Assembly: GCA_036346225.1 (NCBI GenBank)
Contig: JARFIW010000139.1
Location: 2,418,001 to 2,482,000 of the forward strand
DNA: 64,000 nucleotides
Direction of reading: 5' to 3'
From: Platerodrilus igneus
Taxonomy: Eukaryota; Arthropoda; Insecta; Coleoptera; Lycidae
The number at the start of each line of letters is the position of its first letter. The first letter of the stretch is position 1. Positions 12,317 through 23,802 of this stretch are shown piece by piece. Below the pieces are notes generated by a model. It was not told the origin of the DNA, did not search any database, and worked only from the letters and a program-made list of their open reading frames with translations. Position numbers and translations under genes: made by a program.

Positions 12317-12360
12317 GGTGCTTAATGATTATGGTAGTTTGTACCGAAACGCGTATAGCA
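12317..12360 (+). ncRNA. Hammerhead-ribozyme-like motif (decayed), copy 2
   Basis: Parts in order: stem I 5' strand TGCTTA, a degraded core ATGATTA plus T (consensus CTGANGA), stem II GGTA-GTTTG-TACC (12333-12345), GAAA (12346-12349), CGCG plus T as palindromic stem III, A at the cleavage position (12355), then TAGCA, which pairs with TGCTTA through one bulged T. Same architecture and the same GAAACGCGT block as the motif at 7796-7835, with different stem sequences that still pair. Core substitutions at C3 and G8 argue against activity now. Confidence 0.45.
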
Positions 12361-12485
12361 ATTATGTAATATATTCATATACGAAAAGTTGTAGTTTTCG
12401 TTTTTTTTCAAGTTATTTGATGACCAAATTCCAGGAATAAGAAGAATATTATTATAACTGGTCAAGATGTGTGTTAAGTTAATTA

Positions 12486-12487
<2 letters not shown>

Positions 12488-12522
<35 letters not shown>
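12488..12522. repeat. (TA)n microsatellite
   Basis: Pure TA run about 40 bp to the right of fold-back element 2, mirroring the (AT)n on its left. Confidence 0.95.
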
Positions 12523-12524
<2 letters not shown>

Positions 12525-13629
12525 AGGGTACCTTAAGAATTTTTTTAAGATTTAAAATTCTGTTTTAGGCCAAGGCTTAACTTTTTGATGACTCCCATGA
12601 TGATATCATTATGTAATGAACATATGGAATAATTTAGGCTGTGCGAAAGTTTAAACAGTGTAACTCAATGCAAAGTAATAAAAATATCCTCATGAAAATG
12701 CAAAAGGTACCCGTGTACCTTACCATGCACATGAGAGGATTCAATGAATATCCCTGTGACTATGCAATAGTTGCTCTGATTTGAAACACTCCAATAAGTT
12801 TAAATTCTCCATAGAATTATCGATTAAGTTTTAGTCTACAAAATATACACCGAGAATCGTAATAAATCACAATGAACAAGTAGTGTGCTGATTTTTCTGT
12901 TGTGTCTACTTCTGCTATGCTAATTTCTAGTCGGTGCAACACATTTCGCAAAGTTGTTCCATGCTATTTAATACTTTTTATATAATAGAATTATGGAAGT
13001 AACCTTTTGAAATCATAAGCATATAGCATCTTTTGGATATCAATATTTTTGGTATGGATGCAGGTACTTTAGGAAGGTCTACTCAACTTCCTGTGTACGC
13101 GAATTGGCGAGGTTTGATTATTATTTTTGTATTTTTCTATAGCCACAATCTTTTTGAAGTTATATTTATCTTCTGCTGACGGTTTTGTGCATCGTTCTTC
13201 AAAGAATTCGGGTTTACATCGTGGTTTTTTACGACGTCTCTAACCTGTTTACGCTGGAATTTGGTGATTCTAAGTTAATTTTTCAAAAGAAATAAATTCA
13301 CAACCAGGTCTTGCGCGTGTCCCTCTTTGCGACTAAAGTTTAAGATATTCCGCAAGCACTATTGCGGCATGTTCCTTGAACTAATTTTATTTCATTTACT
13401 GACCAATCCACAAGTTATAGATATTCATTTTAAAATTGCAAATTATATGCTAGACTGCTATGAATATTTTGTTGTTTGTGTGAAGTGGTTTGTGAATATA
13501 TTTACAAATAATTGTCTACGTTCCAAACCTAATATTCTACTGCCCAACAGAAACTGCTTTGACAACACAAAGAGCTAGTTTAACAATTAGTGCGAACAAA
13601 CGCATTTACATGACTTTAAAGGAAGTGAA
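12523..13629. other. AT-rich stretch, nothing identified
   Basis: No TE domain, RNA gene or terminal repeat recognised. The plus-strand open frame 13327-13578 (83 residues) has no start context or family resemblance that I can support. Confidence 0.45.
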
Positions 13630-14660
13630 CTTTCAATAAAGTGAAACGAGTTTTCCTAGAGGGATATAGTATAAAATAAACCCAGGTGAAAAACTATAAA
13701 TATACGTAGCGTCAAAATCGATTTTGCCACTAGCCAGAGACAACAATATTTTACGTCCGTTCCAGACAAGACGGTGACTTTAATCTCGTGGGAAATTGGA
13801 AAAGTAGCGAGTTATACAATGTTTAAATTTCAAGTAGACGTGAACCTCGTTACGTTCATGAGCACACTGAAAATAAATCGTTATACCTTTAACTCGTCGC
13901 TTTGCTGGTATCTCGAATTGACGTTATACGTTGTACATGAGCAGTTCATGCTAATTTCCAGGTGCGATCGTGCTTTGTTCCATTTCCAACACGAAACTGT
14001 GATAATTAAGGTAATGTTGTTTTCTATGTTTGAATTTAATTTTCACTTAGCGTGAAATATTTTAGTGGCAAATATACAAAGTTCGTGTTTAAATCAAAGT
14101 TAAACCATTTTGATTAATAATACGTGTTCGATTTGGATCGTGTTATATTAAAAGTTAAAGAAGTCGACGTTTTGCCCAGTTTCGTAAAACTCATCATTAG
14201 GATAAGACGAGTTGCACGCAAGTTACTTTTGAGCGAGCAGATTTACACGATTAATCAAACTACAAAGTGCCTAGTAGCTAGCATTTCTGCTAGACATTTT
14301 TTGCTTTGATACTCCTAATGACTTTGTTTATAAATAGCCATTTTTACAGCCATGTCTTGTTCTGATACATTCTTTTTACAAAAATGGGCACAACATTGAA
14401 TTTATTAGTTTTTAATATAACACGGTCCAAATTCGGAATACGTATTATTAATCACTATACCGGTTGTGAAAATCTCCGATAATATCCGGAACCATTTTTG
14501 TAACGATTTTGTAGTGTTAGAATAGAATCTTTGATGCAGTCTTTCGTCTGAAAAAGCATGGCGCTATAGTTTAAAAATGCAATATCTACTTTTACCCGGC
14601 GTATCTATTGGCATCTCTCAGAATAGGATGCTTTAATGTTAACAACTCTCCAAATATTAG
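13630..14660 (+). repeat. Unclassified dispersed repeat, copy A
   Basis: Aligns with copy B (37860-38830, plus) and, in part, copy C (57940-58880, minus). The clearest block is 13772-13910, which matches 37994-38115 nearly base for base (shared TAATCTCGTGGGAAATTGGA). The last ~110 bp (14550-14660) match the CTTTATCTGGCGCATCTG region of copy B. This copy carries about 400 extra bases (14060-14540) in the middle. It ends almost against the RTE fragment at 14665. No TIR, LTR or known domain is seen. Confidence 0.7.
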
Positions 14661-14664
14661 AGAT

Positions 14665-15655
14665 TTCAGAGGTGTTACCGCGTTAGTATTTTCCAACAAG
14701 ACTCTTCTAATATATTCCGCACTATTCCCTCATGTTTTAGTATGTGACCTATCTTCCTGTCTTTCCTATTTTTTACTATTTTCCACATATTTTTTTCTTC
14801 CCCTACCATTTCTGGTACCTCTTTGTTCTTAACCTTGTCTGTCCATGATATCTTCATCATACGACTGTAGCACCACATTTCAAAGGCTTCTACCTTTTTC
14901 TTGTACGCATCTCAGACTGTCCAGGATTCACAGCCGGACAGTGCTGTGCTCCACACATATGTTTTAAGCAAGATTTTCCTTGTTATTATGCTTGTTGTCT
15001 TTGAACACAGTAGTTGCTTTTTCTTGTTAAATGTAGCACGACCTTGTGCTAATCTCTATTTTATATCTTTTGTTATTTTCCATTTTGCGTTAATTGGCAG
15101 AAATCCTTAATCTTTAGTAAGTTCTCGTTACCTATTTGTATTCTTGTTTTTGATTTATTTTCCCCTCCTTTGTATACTAGTACTTTAGTTTTATTTTTGT
15201 TAATTTTCATACCGTATCTCTCTGTTAGAACTGTTTCCATTTCATTAAGAACAGCTTCTAAGTCTTCTTTGCTAGATGCTAATACCGATTTATCATCTGC
15301 AAATCTAAACATATCAATTTTTTGTCCCTGCATAGCAATTCCAAATGTCTTCCTGTATTTGACAATATTCATTGCCTCTTCCATGTACAAGTTCAAAATT
15401 AATGGGGATAATGCACATCCCTGTCTCAGCCCTTTCCTAATATTTACTTCTCTACGTCCCTGCACTAATTCTATTACGACTGTTTGCTCTTTGAATAAGC
15501 TATGTACCATCCGTCTATCCCTAAACCTCATTCTAATCTTTTTGAGTATTTTGCACATATTTTCCAGTTTACAGTGTTGAATGCGTTTTTCAGATCTACA
15601 AACCTTATATACACGCTTTCCCCTTTTTCTATTGTTTTCTCCATTATGTATAAGC
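14665..15655 (-). mobile_element. RTE-type LINE fragment (RT palm to C-terminus)
   Basis: Minus-strand RTE/BovB-like LINE, truncated at both ends. The reading frame 15672-15073 holds the RT core: LRQGCALSPLILNLYMEEAM, then the catalytic RFADDKSVLASS with FADD intact. Left of it (15110-14880) comes KTYVWSTALSGCESWTV, and at 14878-14675 MWCYSRMMKISWTDKVKNKE...RKDRKIGHILKHEGIVRNIL, the conserved C-terminal domain of RTE proteins. Frameshifts separate the blocks. It begins where the coding text reads MEKTIEKGESVY (about 15650). Closely related to 33100-37340. Confidence 0.88.
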
Positions 15656-15659
15656 AGTA

Positions 15660-16470
15660 AGCAGTAAGACAAATCCTTAAGAGCACATTTTAGTTAAGTG
15701 AAAAATAAGCAGAAAAGCAAAATCACTGTTGTGAATACTCACATCAATAATTTAGATATGTGTAAGGAGTTAGGTTATGATATTTTGTACTACCATTTAC
15801 AATAAAAGAAATTACAGTAAAACTCGCCTATTTTAGATTGTTACGTATATTTAAGTTTTCTTTGAGTTCTACGCGGCATTTTGTAGAAAATATCCGGCGG
15901 TTGTTAAACACCTCGTCCAAATATGAATAGCTGACAAAGTTTCGACTTTCCGCTTGTTTGCTAAATATTTACAGTTAAAAATAATTAGATTCCATCAAAG
16001 AAAAATCCCGACGTCCAGATATTTCATACGATGTAGGTGTAGTTGTTGCATTTCATATTAGTTTCTTATATCAAACGTTGAGAGAAATTTATGATGAATG
16101 CGACGATGTTTAACGTAAAACGTAAAACCAAAGACATGATCGTGGATAAAAATTTATATAGAAATAACTGCCCATATATGTATTGATTTTGGATTTGAAG
16201 TTAAAGTAGAGTTAGACTTTGAGTTGAACTTGAATTTGGATTTAGACCATGCAAAATCAACTGTGTTACCAAAATACAATGCACATGGTTCGACGAAACA
16301 AACCAAAATTATCTGCTAATATCCTACCATCTTCAATTTATGGGACGGATTTATGTCAGGCAACATCTTGCCACGCACGTAAAACGTCTACAACATTGTT
16401 TTTAGAAAAACGTTGTATGTTTAAATAGAAAATACGTACTAAAGTGACCTCATAGCGATTTATAGCTATG
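15660..16470. other. AT-rich stretch, nothing identified
   Basis: No domain or structural RNA recognised. It may contain decayed 5' sequence of the LINE that follows on the plus strand. Confidence 0.4.
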
Positions 16471-16479
16471 TTAACATTG

Positions 16480-19127
16480 TCGACTCCAGCATCAGTAGAC
16501 AGTCACATATTAAAAGAGACGAACGTTACTCAAACGGTACAGATAATCAACAAATTAAAGGTTTCGACCCGGATAGGAATTGCAATGGATTCAAAATTTT
16601 TGCTAGTCTCTGTGATAGTTTCTCAGTCAGAAATACAGTCTTTGATAAAACTCGTCTAAATTATACATTGTATTATATTTTTACTAGTACTTCTGTGTTC
16701 AAAACAAAAACCACTGTGATCGACACTCTTTTTTCCGATCACAGAGCAGTTTTATTTCGAGGAAACATTAAAGTGGGTCCAATTGTCAAAATTAAATACG
16801 AATATGTAAGAGCCTTTCCTGAAGATGTCATTTTAAACTTTCTGGGTGATTTAGCTCATGAGACCTAGGGTGATGTAATGATGTGCACAAAAGTGGATGA
16901 TACCTTTGAAAACTTCCACAATATATTTTTGTTCTATTTTAATATTCACTTTCCACTAAAGCGCAAGTACATGAAGGAGAATAATGATAAAAAAAGAAAT
17001 TGGGTTAACAATATGGTCAAAAAATCCAGTAAATATTTAAGGAATCTTTTTACATTGGTAAAATCTTTTCCGGAATATAGGGATTACTATAAAGCATATC
17101 AAAATTCTCATTCTCACCTAATTCGAGAAACAAAAAGATTATTTTATCAGAATAAAATAACTATGGCTCAAAATCCGCTTAGATCCAGTTGGAAATTAAT
17201 TAACTCTGTAAACAATCAAAGGCAACCAGAAGGTGAAATTAAAATTCAAGATGGTGATGCTTTAATTGAAGATCCTGCTCTGGTGGCCAATAAATTTAAT
17301 GAGTTTTTTGTAAATGTGGCAGATAGGATTATCAGTCACATCCCTAAGGTACCTTTTTCTACAAAAATAAAGAACAACAGTAACTCCCTATTTTTAATCC
17401 TTTTTGTGGAGAAGAGTTTATTTCTTTAATCAGCAAAAAACTAAAATCAAAAAAGTCAAGTGGTTTCGATGAAATCCCAAATTTTTTTATAAAAAGAAGT
17501 CTAAGGGAATTGTAAAACCCCTAACTTTTCTCATTAATCTTAGTTTTGACTATGGTGTTTTCCCAAAGAAACTGAAGCTTACCAAGGTTCTTCCTCTTTT
17601 CAGGAAAGGTAATGTAGACTCATTGGATAATTATCGTCCAATTGCCCTCATTTCAGTTTTTTCTAAAGTGTTTGAGTACTGTTATCTAGATAAACTATCG
17701 AAATTTCTTTATTCTAACAAAATCATAATTACAAATCAATTCGGTTTTCAACCAAATCATAGCACAGTGGATGCAATTTTCAAGTTTGTTAAAATCGTTA
17801 TTAATTCCATTGAATCTGGTGAGAATCCTGTTGGGACCTCTTGTGACCTTAGCAAGGCTTTCGACTGTGTGTTGCACTAGATACTTTTTATAAAGATGGA
17901 GAAGTATGGCATACGAGGAAAAGCTTTAGCATGGCTCCAGAGTTATTTAGACAGTCGTTCACAGTATGTGTCGGTTCAACACACTATGGGTAACATACGT
18001 AGGTCTATTAACTCGACGGTACTTGAAAATAGGGTCGGGGTGCCACAGGGCTGAGTTTTGGGCCCTGTGCTATTCCTTTTGTATATCAATGACATCAACA
18101 TGCATTTGAAAGAATGCTCATTGTTTTTATATGCTGATTATGCTACAGTTGTAACTTCTAATCAGGCTCCTCCTACTCTCAAGTCAAACCCGCAAATAAA
18201 TCTTGATCATTTGTTCAATTAGTTCTTTATGAACTTTCTATACATTAATCCAAGCAAAACGTTGACTATTGTTTTTCACAATTACAATAGCAAAAATGTG
18301 AACATTGACGTTACACTCAATGGCACCCCAATACCTCAAACAGGTAGTATTAATTTTTTGGGTGTGAATATAGATCAAAATCTAAATTGGAAACCTCGTG
18401 AGAAAGTGTGCGTAAAATTAAATTCACTATGCAATTTGATCAGAAACCTTAAATCATTTTTGAATACAAACCAACTGTTGTTGGTATACAATTCTCATTG
18501 TTCCTCAAGACTGAGATATGGAATGTATCTGGGGTGCGTCGTCCGATGCACGTGATGTTTTTATTTGTCAAAAGAGGGTGGTCAGGAATATCATTAGTAT
18601 TTCACAAACTACATCTTGCCGTGCCTTTTTTAAGCAATTATGTATTTTAACTCTACCTTCGATTTTCATTTTAGAAGTGGCCACTCTAATCTATAAGAAT
18701 AAATCAGATTACTCGCATGGCTACGACTATCATAACCATGACACTCGCAATAAAAGTGATCTCAGGATTCCCAGCTTTAAGTATAGAATTGGAAGGACAT
18801 CTCCCACTTATCTAGGTCAAAAAAATTTTAACAGTCTCAAGAAATAAAGTCCTCACACAATGTAAAAATTTTTAGAGTTAAACTAAAAAGTTTCTTGGTA
18901 GCTCAGAGCTTTTACAGCATTGAAGAGTTTTCTCCTATAGTTTGAAACTTTCGAAGTATGCATAAGTTTATAGTGTGGTATATGAAATACAGAGGTATAT
19001 TTAAAATTTTAATGTTATATTTAATATTTAATGTTTCTATAGATAATAGTGAATGTTGACTTGTTCCATAATGCTTTTTTATGTTCATTCCTATGGAAAT
19101 GAATATCTGAAATAAAATAAAATAAGG
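16480..19127 (+). mobile_element. Jockey/CR1-group LINE, decayed, 5' truncated
   Basis: Plus-strand non-LTR retrotransposon. Positions 16660-16868 hold the end of an APE-type endonuclease (IDTLFSDHRAVLF, the SDH motif). Positions 16878-17429 (183 residues) are the endonuclease-RT linker (NWVNNMVKKSSKYLRNLF...KFNEFFVNVADRI). Positions 17623-17880 start the RT (DNYRPIALISVFSKVFEYC...NQFGFQPNHSTVDAI...CDLSKAFD). After a stop, QSYLDSRSQYVS, GVPQG and LGPVLFLLYINDI follow, then YADYA, where the second catalytic Asp of YADD is replaced by Tyr. Positions 18229-18847 are the C-terminal region (INFLGVNIDQNLNWKPR). The 3' end is a short AAATA-type tail at 19107-19127. Stops at several sites make it inactive. 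Confidence 0.88.
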
Positions 19128-19640
19128 GGGACATTTTAAAATGTTGGTTCAGGAATTTTATGACCTATCTCCTCCACCCACCGTAATCTAGTATTTGAAG
19201 TTATAACCCTTAACGTGTGACACATTATCAAAAGAGGCTTAACTTCTATCCAACCTAGATCAAAAGATAATAAATCTAACGATTTGCTTAATGGAATTAT
19301 AATAAAACATTAAAAAGTAACATAGTAATGCTACAAATCTTAGTGTTACAATTCAACTGTTATCGTGAATCTCTTTAAATTAATTTGAAGATCACAACAT
19401 CTTTAAAATGGTATACACTTTACAAAAAAGAACAGAATTAATAATTATTGTTGACATTGAAAACTTATTGTGCGTGTTTTTGTAGAAGGTGCCCAGATAG
19501 ATAAGTAGGACATAAGCTAAAATGTTAATTTCACTACAATAATGCTACATATAATTATAATTAAATTTACTTATTAAATTCCCCAGGATGTTAAATGCCT
19601 TGCAAATTCTAAAGATACATTTATCCCGTGGTATCCTGAT
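19128..19640. other. AT-rich stretch, nothing identified
   Basis: No coding or structural feature recognised between the tail of the LINE and the small open region at 19664. Confidence 0.4.
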
Positions 19641-19663
19641 CCCGATGTGGCATTACTCTCGAG

Positions 19664-19964
19664 GTGGCATCCGGATGTTCCCTGGTTTTGTTGGCGGTAG
19701 CTCTCTTCCTATTGACCAAGCGCCATTATTTCGTAGAACGACACAGGAAAGGGAATGAAAAAAATGGACCACTTCGTCGATTGTCCGCACTCTACGAGAC
19801 ATGTCTACATTCAAGGAAGGCAGGTAGTCAAGTACTTTTGTTTTGACAGATCTGCTCCCACGAATCATCTCCGCTCCAAGAGAGGTTTAAGTTCTGACGC
19901 AAAACTGCTAGGCATTAAGCATGAGAATCGCAATATTAGCGTTTTCGCAAACCACAAATCATAA
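19664..19964 (+). other. Less AT-rich patch with overlapping small open frames, unrecognised
   Basis: A ~300-bp patch of higher GC than its surroundings that is open in several frames: plus 19664-19846 (MASGCSLVLLAVALFLLTKR, a hydrophobic start), plus 19755-19964 (basic, His/Arg-rich) and minus 19868-19653. Open frames on both strands usually mean base composition rather than coding. The first frame's hydrophobic N-terminus could be a signal peptide by chance. I recognise no family and propose no function; it could be a lone exon or part of an unknown repeat. Confidence 0.2.
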
Positions 19965-20027
19965 ATAAATGTCCAGAGTTACGTGAGATCCAAGGTTTTG
20001 TGTGGTTTCCATGAAACGCTTATATTT

Positions 20028-21255
20028 ATTTATTTATTCAGCAACTTCTCAACAGCACAATGCCATTGCAGAGAAGGTAATATAACATAAACAATTGGTA
20101 ACTTATGGCTAATATAACATAAACATAAACTTAACAGCAATTTATTAACGTTTAAGATTATATTGCAATCCAACATTTTAATGTAATATTGATAATCTTT
20201 TTATCTTAAGATATTGTAAATAATGTATCCTAGTTCCAGCAAAAGTGGTGCAAAAATATACAAATCTAAACAAAGTAGATTAAACATTTTGGCAAAACCG
20301 CTTAGTATTGACTAACTTGCGATTAGGTTATACAATAGTCCCACATTATAATTTTATGCCATTAATTTTTATCATATGGTATTATAATAGTCATTTGATA
20401 TTTTACCCAATAAATATTTTCTAATCTCAGGTGTGATGAAATTAAACAAATCTAAATCATTAAACATTTTGGCGGAACGAACTAACGTTGAATGCATTAT
20501 ATATATATATTTGGTTCTAGGACAATTATATATGAAGGTGTGAGCGATTTTCATTGACATTCCTGATCGAACCTTTAACGAGATTGTACTTAACAGATCA
20601 GGGCAGTCAATATTTGCATTACAAAGTTTTATATAAAAATAAAATGTCAGCTATGAGTCTTCTTTTACAGAAGCTGATACTATTAAAATTATTAAGTAAT
20701 GGTTCGTTCATATGATAGATACAGAGAATACTTTCCTTCCTGCTTGAATAGTACATGTTTCAGAAATCTTTTCTGAATACTTTCTATTAAAACAATTGCT
20801 GATGTGGCTAGGGGACCAAATTGTGGAATAATTCTCAAAGTTTGACCTAACAAAACTATTAAAAAGTAGGATGAGTGTAGTAGGATCTCTAAATTCCTTA
20901 CTATGATGAGGCCTGTTGTACTATATGACTCCTTGATAATTTGCAGAATATGTGCTTGAAAATTGAGTTTACTATCCAATGCAACTCCTAAATCTTCTAT
21001 TCTGAATATAGGCAATATTGGTTTATTATTCATACAGTACTCAAAATTTGTATTGTTAATCTTATGTGAAAATTTTATATGAAAGCATTTATCATAGTTA
21101 AAAAGAAGTTTATTTCTTATTGACCAGCTTAGTAAACTATTCAGATCATTTTGCAGCATGTTGCAATCCGCTACTGACGTATTGTTTATACAGTTTAATG
21201 TCGTCTGCAAACAACACACTAGTTGTGTTGTAAAAGACATGCTTAAAGTAATCAA
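20028..21255 (-). mobile_element. Jockey/CR1-group LINE 3' fragment
   Basis: Minus-strand, 5'-truncated LINE. Near 21225-21197 the frame reads VLFADDIKLYKQY, an intact FADD reverse transcriptase active-site box, followed after a frameshift by 21255-20692 (LQNDLNSLLSWSIRNKLLFN, FRIEDLGVALDSKLNFQAHI), the RT thumb region. A further open stretch at 20560-20372 (FIYNCPRTKYIYI...LFNFITPEIRKYLL) is the C-terminus. The minus-strand 3' end is a short AATA-type tail at about 20045-20028. It stops abruptly at FADD, so most of the RT and all of the endonuclease are absent. Related in type, not closely in sequence, to 16480-19127. Confidence 0.8.
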
Positions 21256-21864
21256 CCAACCAGAAAATTACTTGTAAAGGTATTTATTTGTAAAACGTAA
21301 ATAAAAGAGAAAATTTGTGAATAAACTTAATTTTCTAGAACAAGAGCAAACGTGAAGATGTATACAAAATCAAACTTAACTCCAGAAATGTGTTTTTAGA
21401 GTAAGAAAAACGTGAATATTTTAAAAAGTGCGAAGCACGTTGTAACATGGCTAGGCCTCGGCCAAAAGACATGTTACGTAGTTATGAGTAGTAAATCCTA
21501 CAGTAATCGAAATGTTTCAAAATAAAATTGAATTGGCAATGTTGCTTTTTCCTATAACCCTTATCAATAAATGTAAGTGGATGGTCATTTGACTTCAGAA
21601 ATTCATATTGATACAGACGAATACAAGTAAAGTGTCTTCTTTTGTGATCCGGACTATAATTTCTAATATAATTTATTCTAAAATTGTTAAACCTAGACTT
21701 AAGAATATTATAGCTTTCACTCTGAAAATAGCAATACCTCTATTTTTTATCTTAGGTAGGGATGTGTAATATTAATGATATCCTAGTTAATCAAACAAGA
21801 ACAGTACATACTTCTTATAAATTATATTTTTCCACGACATGTTGTTATTTTATCATTCCGAATG
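21256..21864. other. AT-rich stretch, nothing identified
   Basis: No domain, RNA gene or terminal repeat recognised. Confidence 0.4.
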
Positions 21865-22709
21865 GATTTGCACCTTGCAGAAGTTCTAGATTACTAGAAC
21901 AGGTAGAATAACTTCCGCGTTCCAGTGATCTAAAGAGTCAAACTACAGGTTCAACCAAATTAGTAGGGTTTATTGTAAGGAATCAGACTAAAACAGGTCC
22001 CCGAAAGAGTGCAGCGGTTCTTTCGGTACTTAGAGTGGCAGAGACCATGGGGTTCAGTATGGCATTCTAAAACACACTATTGCGATGTGGAAGGTAACGG
22101 GAAACCACTACAATACCTCCCAAGTAAAAAGCGTACTTAAATTGTATTTAAAACGATGGCATCATCTGAGGTAGAAGATTCTGGATGTAAAATAGTCCCC
22201 CATTTGGATTTTCGGGAGAGGACTACTTCGGAGGATGTGATCGGAAAGCTTGGATAAAGAATCGGGAACATTTTGTGAGTCAGAGCGTAGAATGTCAGAA
22301 GTATGAAACAAGTAGGTAAGCTAGAGAATATAATAACTGAAATGGATAGGTTAGCACTAGACATAGTAGGGACTATTGAAGTTCGGTGGCCAGAGGAGAG
22401 GAATTTTTGGAGTGGAGACTTTAAAGTAATTCATACAGGATCAGAGGAAGAAAATTCTGGTGTGGGGCTAGTTATGCAGAAAAAGATAGGACACTGTGTA
22501 GAAAACTACTTACAAAAGAACGATAGAGTACTCGTGGCTAGATTAGAATCTATACCGGTAAATACATCAATAATACAAGTATATATGCCCACATTCAGCT
22601 ACAGCGAGGAAGAGAGAGAAACGATCTACAAAAATATCGAAAACAAAGTAAGATACGTAAAAGGACATGAAAATTTAATAATTACGGGAATTTTAATGCA
22701 GTGGTAGGT
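21865..22709 (+). mobile_element. RTE-type LINE, 5' half (leader and endonuclease), outer copy
   Basis: Matches the start of the fuller RTE copy at 33100. The leader (21870-22130) can be read in one frame, apart from stops, as APCRSSRLLEQVE...LVGFIVRNQTK...AAVLSVLRVAETMGF, paralleling the open leader frame at 33087-33437. Positions 22303-22707 (134 residues) open the endonuclease: MKQVGKLENIITEMDRLALD, IVGTIEVRWPE, VYMPTFSYSEEERE and KGHENLIITG. It is interrupted at about 22709, inside the GDFNAVVGEG region, by inserted RTE 3' fragments, and resumes at 23627. Confidence 0.85.
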
Positions 22710-23626
22710 GAAAAAAAAGAAAAGAAAAAAAAGAAAAACTTACTATAGCTAATAGTATTAGTTTAGATAATAGAAAAAGTATCTTTAAGTCGTACGTATG
22801 GAGCGTTCTACTATACGGTAGTGAGACTTGGACAATTAAAGAGGTAGATAACAAAAAGAAACTTGGTGTTATAGGAGAATGTTAAAGATTAGTTGGACAG
22901 ATAGAGTAACAAACGAGGAAGTTTATAGAAGGATAGGTGAGGAACCCTGTATGTGTAAACAATTGAAGGTCAGGAAAATGATAGGGCACCAGTTGAGGCA
23001 TGAGGGACTATTTAGTAAAGTCTTAGATTATAGACTACCAAATAAAACTACATTAGGAAGTCTTAGACAAAGCTATATTAGTCAAATTATTAAAGATTTA
23101 GGTTGTGAATGGTGTGTAGACTTTTTTAGACTAGCTCAGAATAGAAAAGAATTTAGAGCTGCGTCAAACCAACCTTAAGTAAGTTCGAAAACAAAACAAA
23201 AAATCATAAATAAATAAAAATCAGTTAACTTAATGTCACCATGACATAACTCACAATTAGTTAGCGGTCTGGCATGTTGGTAGCGATTCGTTGCTTAAGC
23301 CTTACCATAACATATAATTTAACCCTTTTCCTTTTTTGGAGAGTATAACCAGGTAATATTTCATTTCCTTATAAATGAGAAGCATGTAAACATGTTAGAG
23401 TTCTTTAACAACCATCAGGTTGTTAATATCTATGTAGAGCCAGGTAGATAGGAGAAAGATAGAAGGGTATAGGAAGATCTAGACCAAGCTATATTAGTCA
23501 AATTATTAGAAATTTAGGTTGTGAAGGGTATGTAGAGCTTTTTAGATTAGCACAGAATAGAAAAGAAGTTAGAGCTGCGTCAAACCGACCTTAAGTTTGG
23601 TCGAAAGCAAAATGATGATGAGGTGA
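22710..23626 (+). mobile_element. RTE 3' fragments nested in an RTE copy
   Basis: Starts with an A-rich run, then carries the C-terminal RTE domain: SYVWSVLLYGSETWTIKEVD (about 22790), then 22879-23178 MLKISWTDRVTNEEVYRRIG, KMIGHQLRHEG and LGCEWCVDFFRLAQNRKEFR. A second, partial copy of the same 3' end occupies about 23460-23600 (SRPSYISQIIRNLGCEGYVELF). It finishes with ATGATGATGA, the kind of short-repeat 3' terminus typical of RTE elements. The host copy continues immediately afterwards (GGTGAGGGTAGGGAAGGAGC). GGTG occurs on both sides of the insertion and may be part of a short target duplication. Confidence 0.82.
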
Positions 23627-23745
23627 GGGTAGGGAAGGAGCGGTAGTAGGTTTATTTGGTTTAAGCACGAGAAACGACAGGAGAAATAGGTTGGTAGAAT
23701 TTTGCGACAAGAACAATTTAACCATTGTAAATACAATATTTCAAT
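23627..23745 (+). mobile_element. RTE-type LINE, endonuclease continuation of outer copy
   Basis: Resumes the endonuclease interrupted at 22709: GLSTRNDRRNRLVEFCDKN, which corresponds to 33885-33990 of the fuller copy. It stops near TATTTCAA, so the RT half of this copy is missing. Confidence 0.82.
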
Positions 23746-23802
23746 TATTGTCCATTACACTAGGCACATTTTAATTATTGGTTCTCTTAAGAAGTGGTTC
23801 TC

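Larger units (their letters stand above)
7977..12446. mobile_element. Fold-back element 2 (Penelope-like remnant), split by a hAT insertion
   Basis: The left arm 7977-8035 (begins TCTTCTTATTCCTGGAATTT) and right arm 12387-12446 are reverse complements over about 59 bp with one clear mismatch. Without the hAT insertion (8143-11896) and its duplicated 8 bp, the element is about 710 bp. A second hammerhead-like motif lies just inside the right arm (12317-12360). (AT)n tracts flank the element on both sides, as for element 1. No coding sequence of its own is visible. Assignment to Penelope-like elements rests on the hammerhead module, the inverted terminal repeats and the (TA)n insertion context. 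Confidence 0.5.

Noticed and set aside
13327..13578. 83-residue plus-strand frame as a host exon
   Set aside because: No start context, splice sites or family resemblance; length is within chance for AT-rich DNA.
15170..15580. 136-residue plus-strand frame
   Set aside because: Antisense of the minus-strand RTE reverse transcriptase with FADD at the same place.
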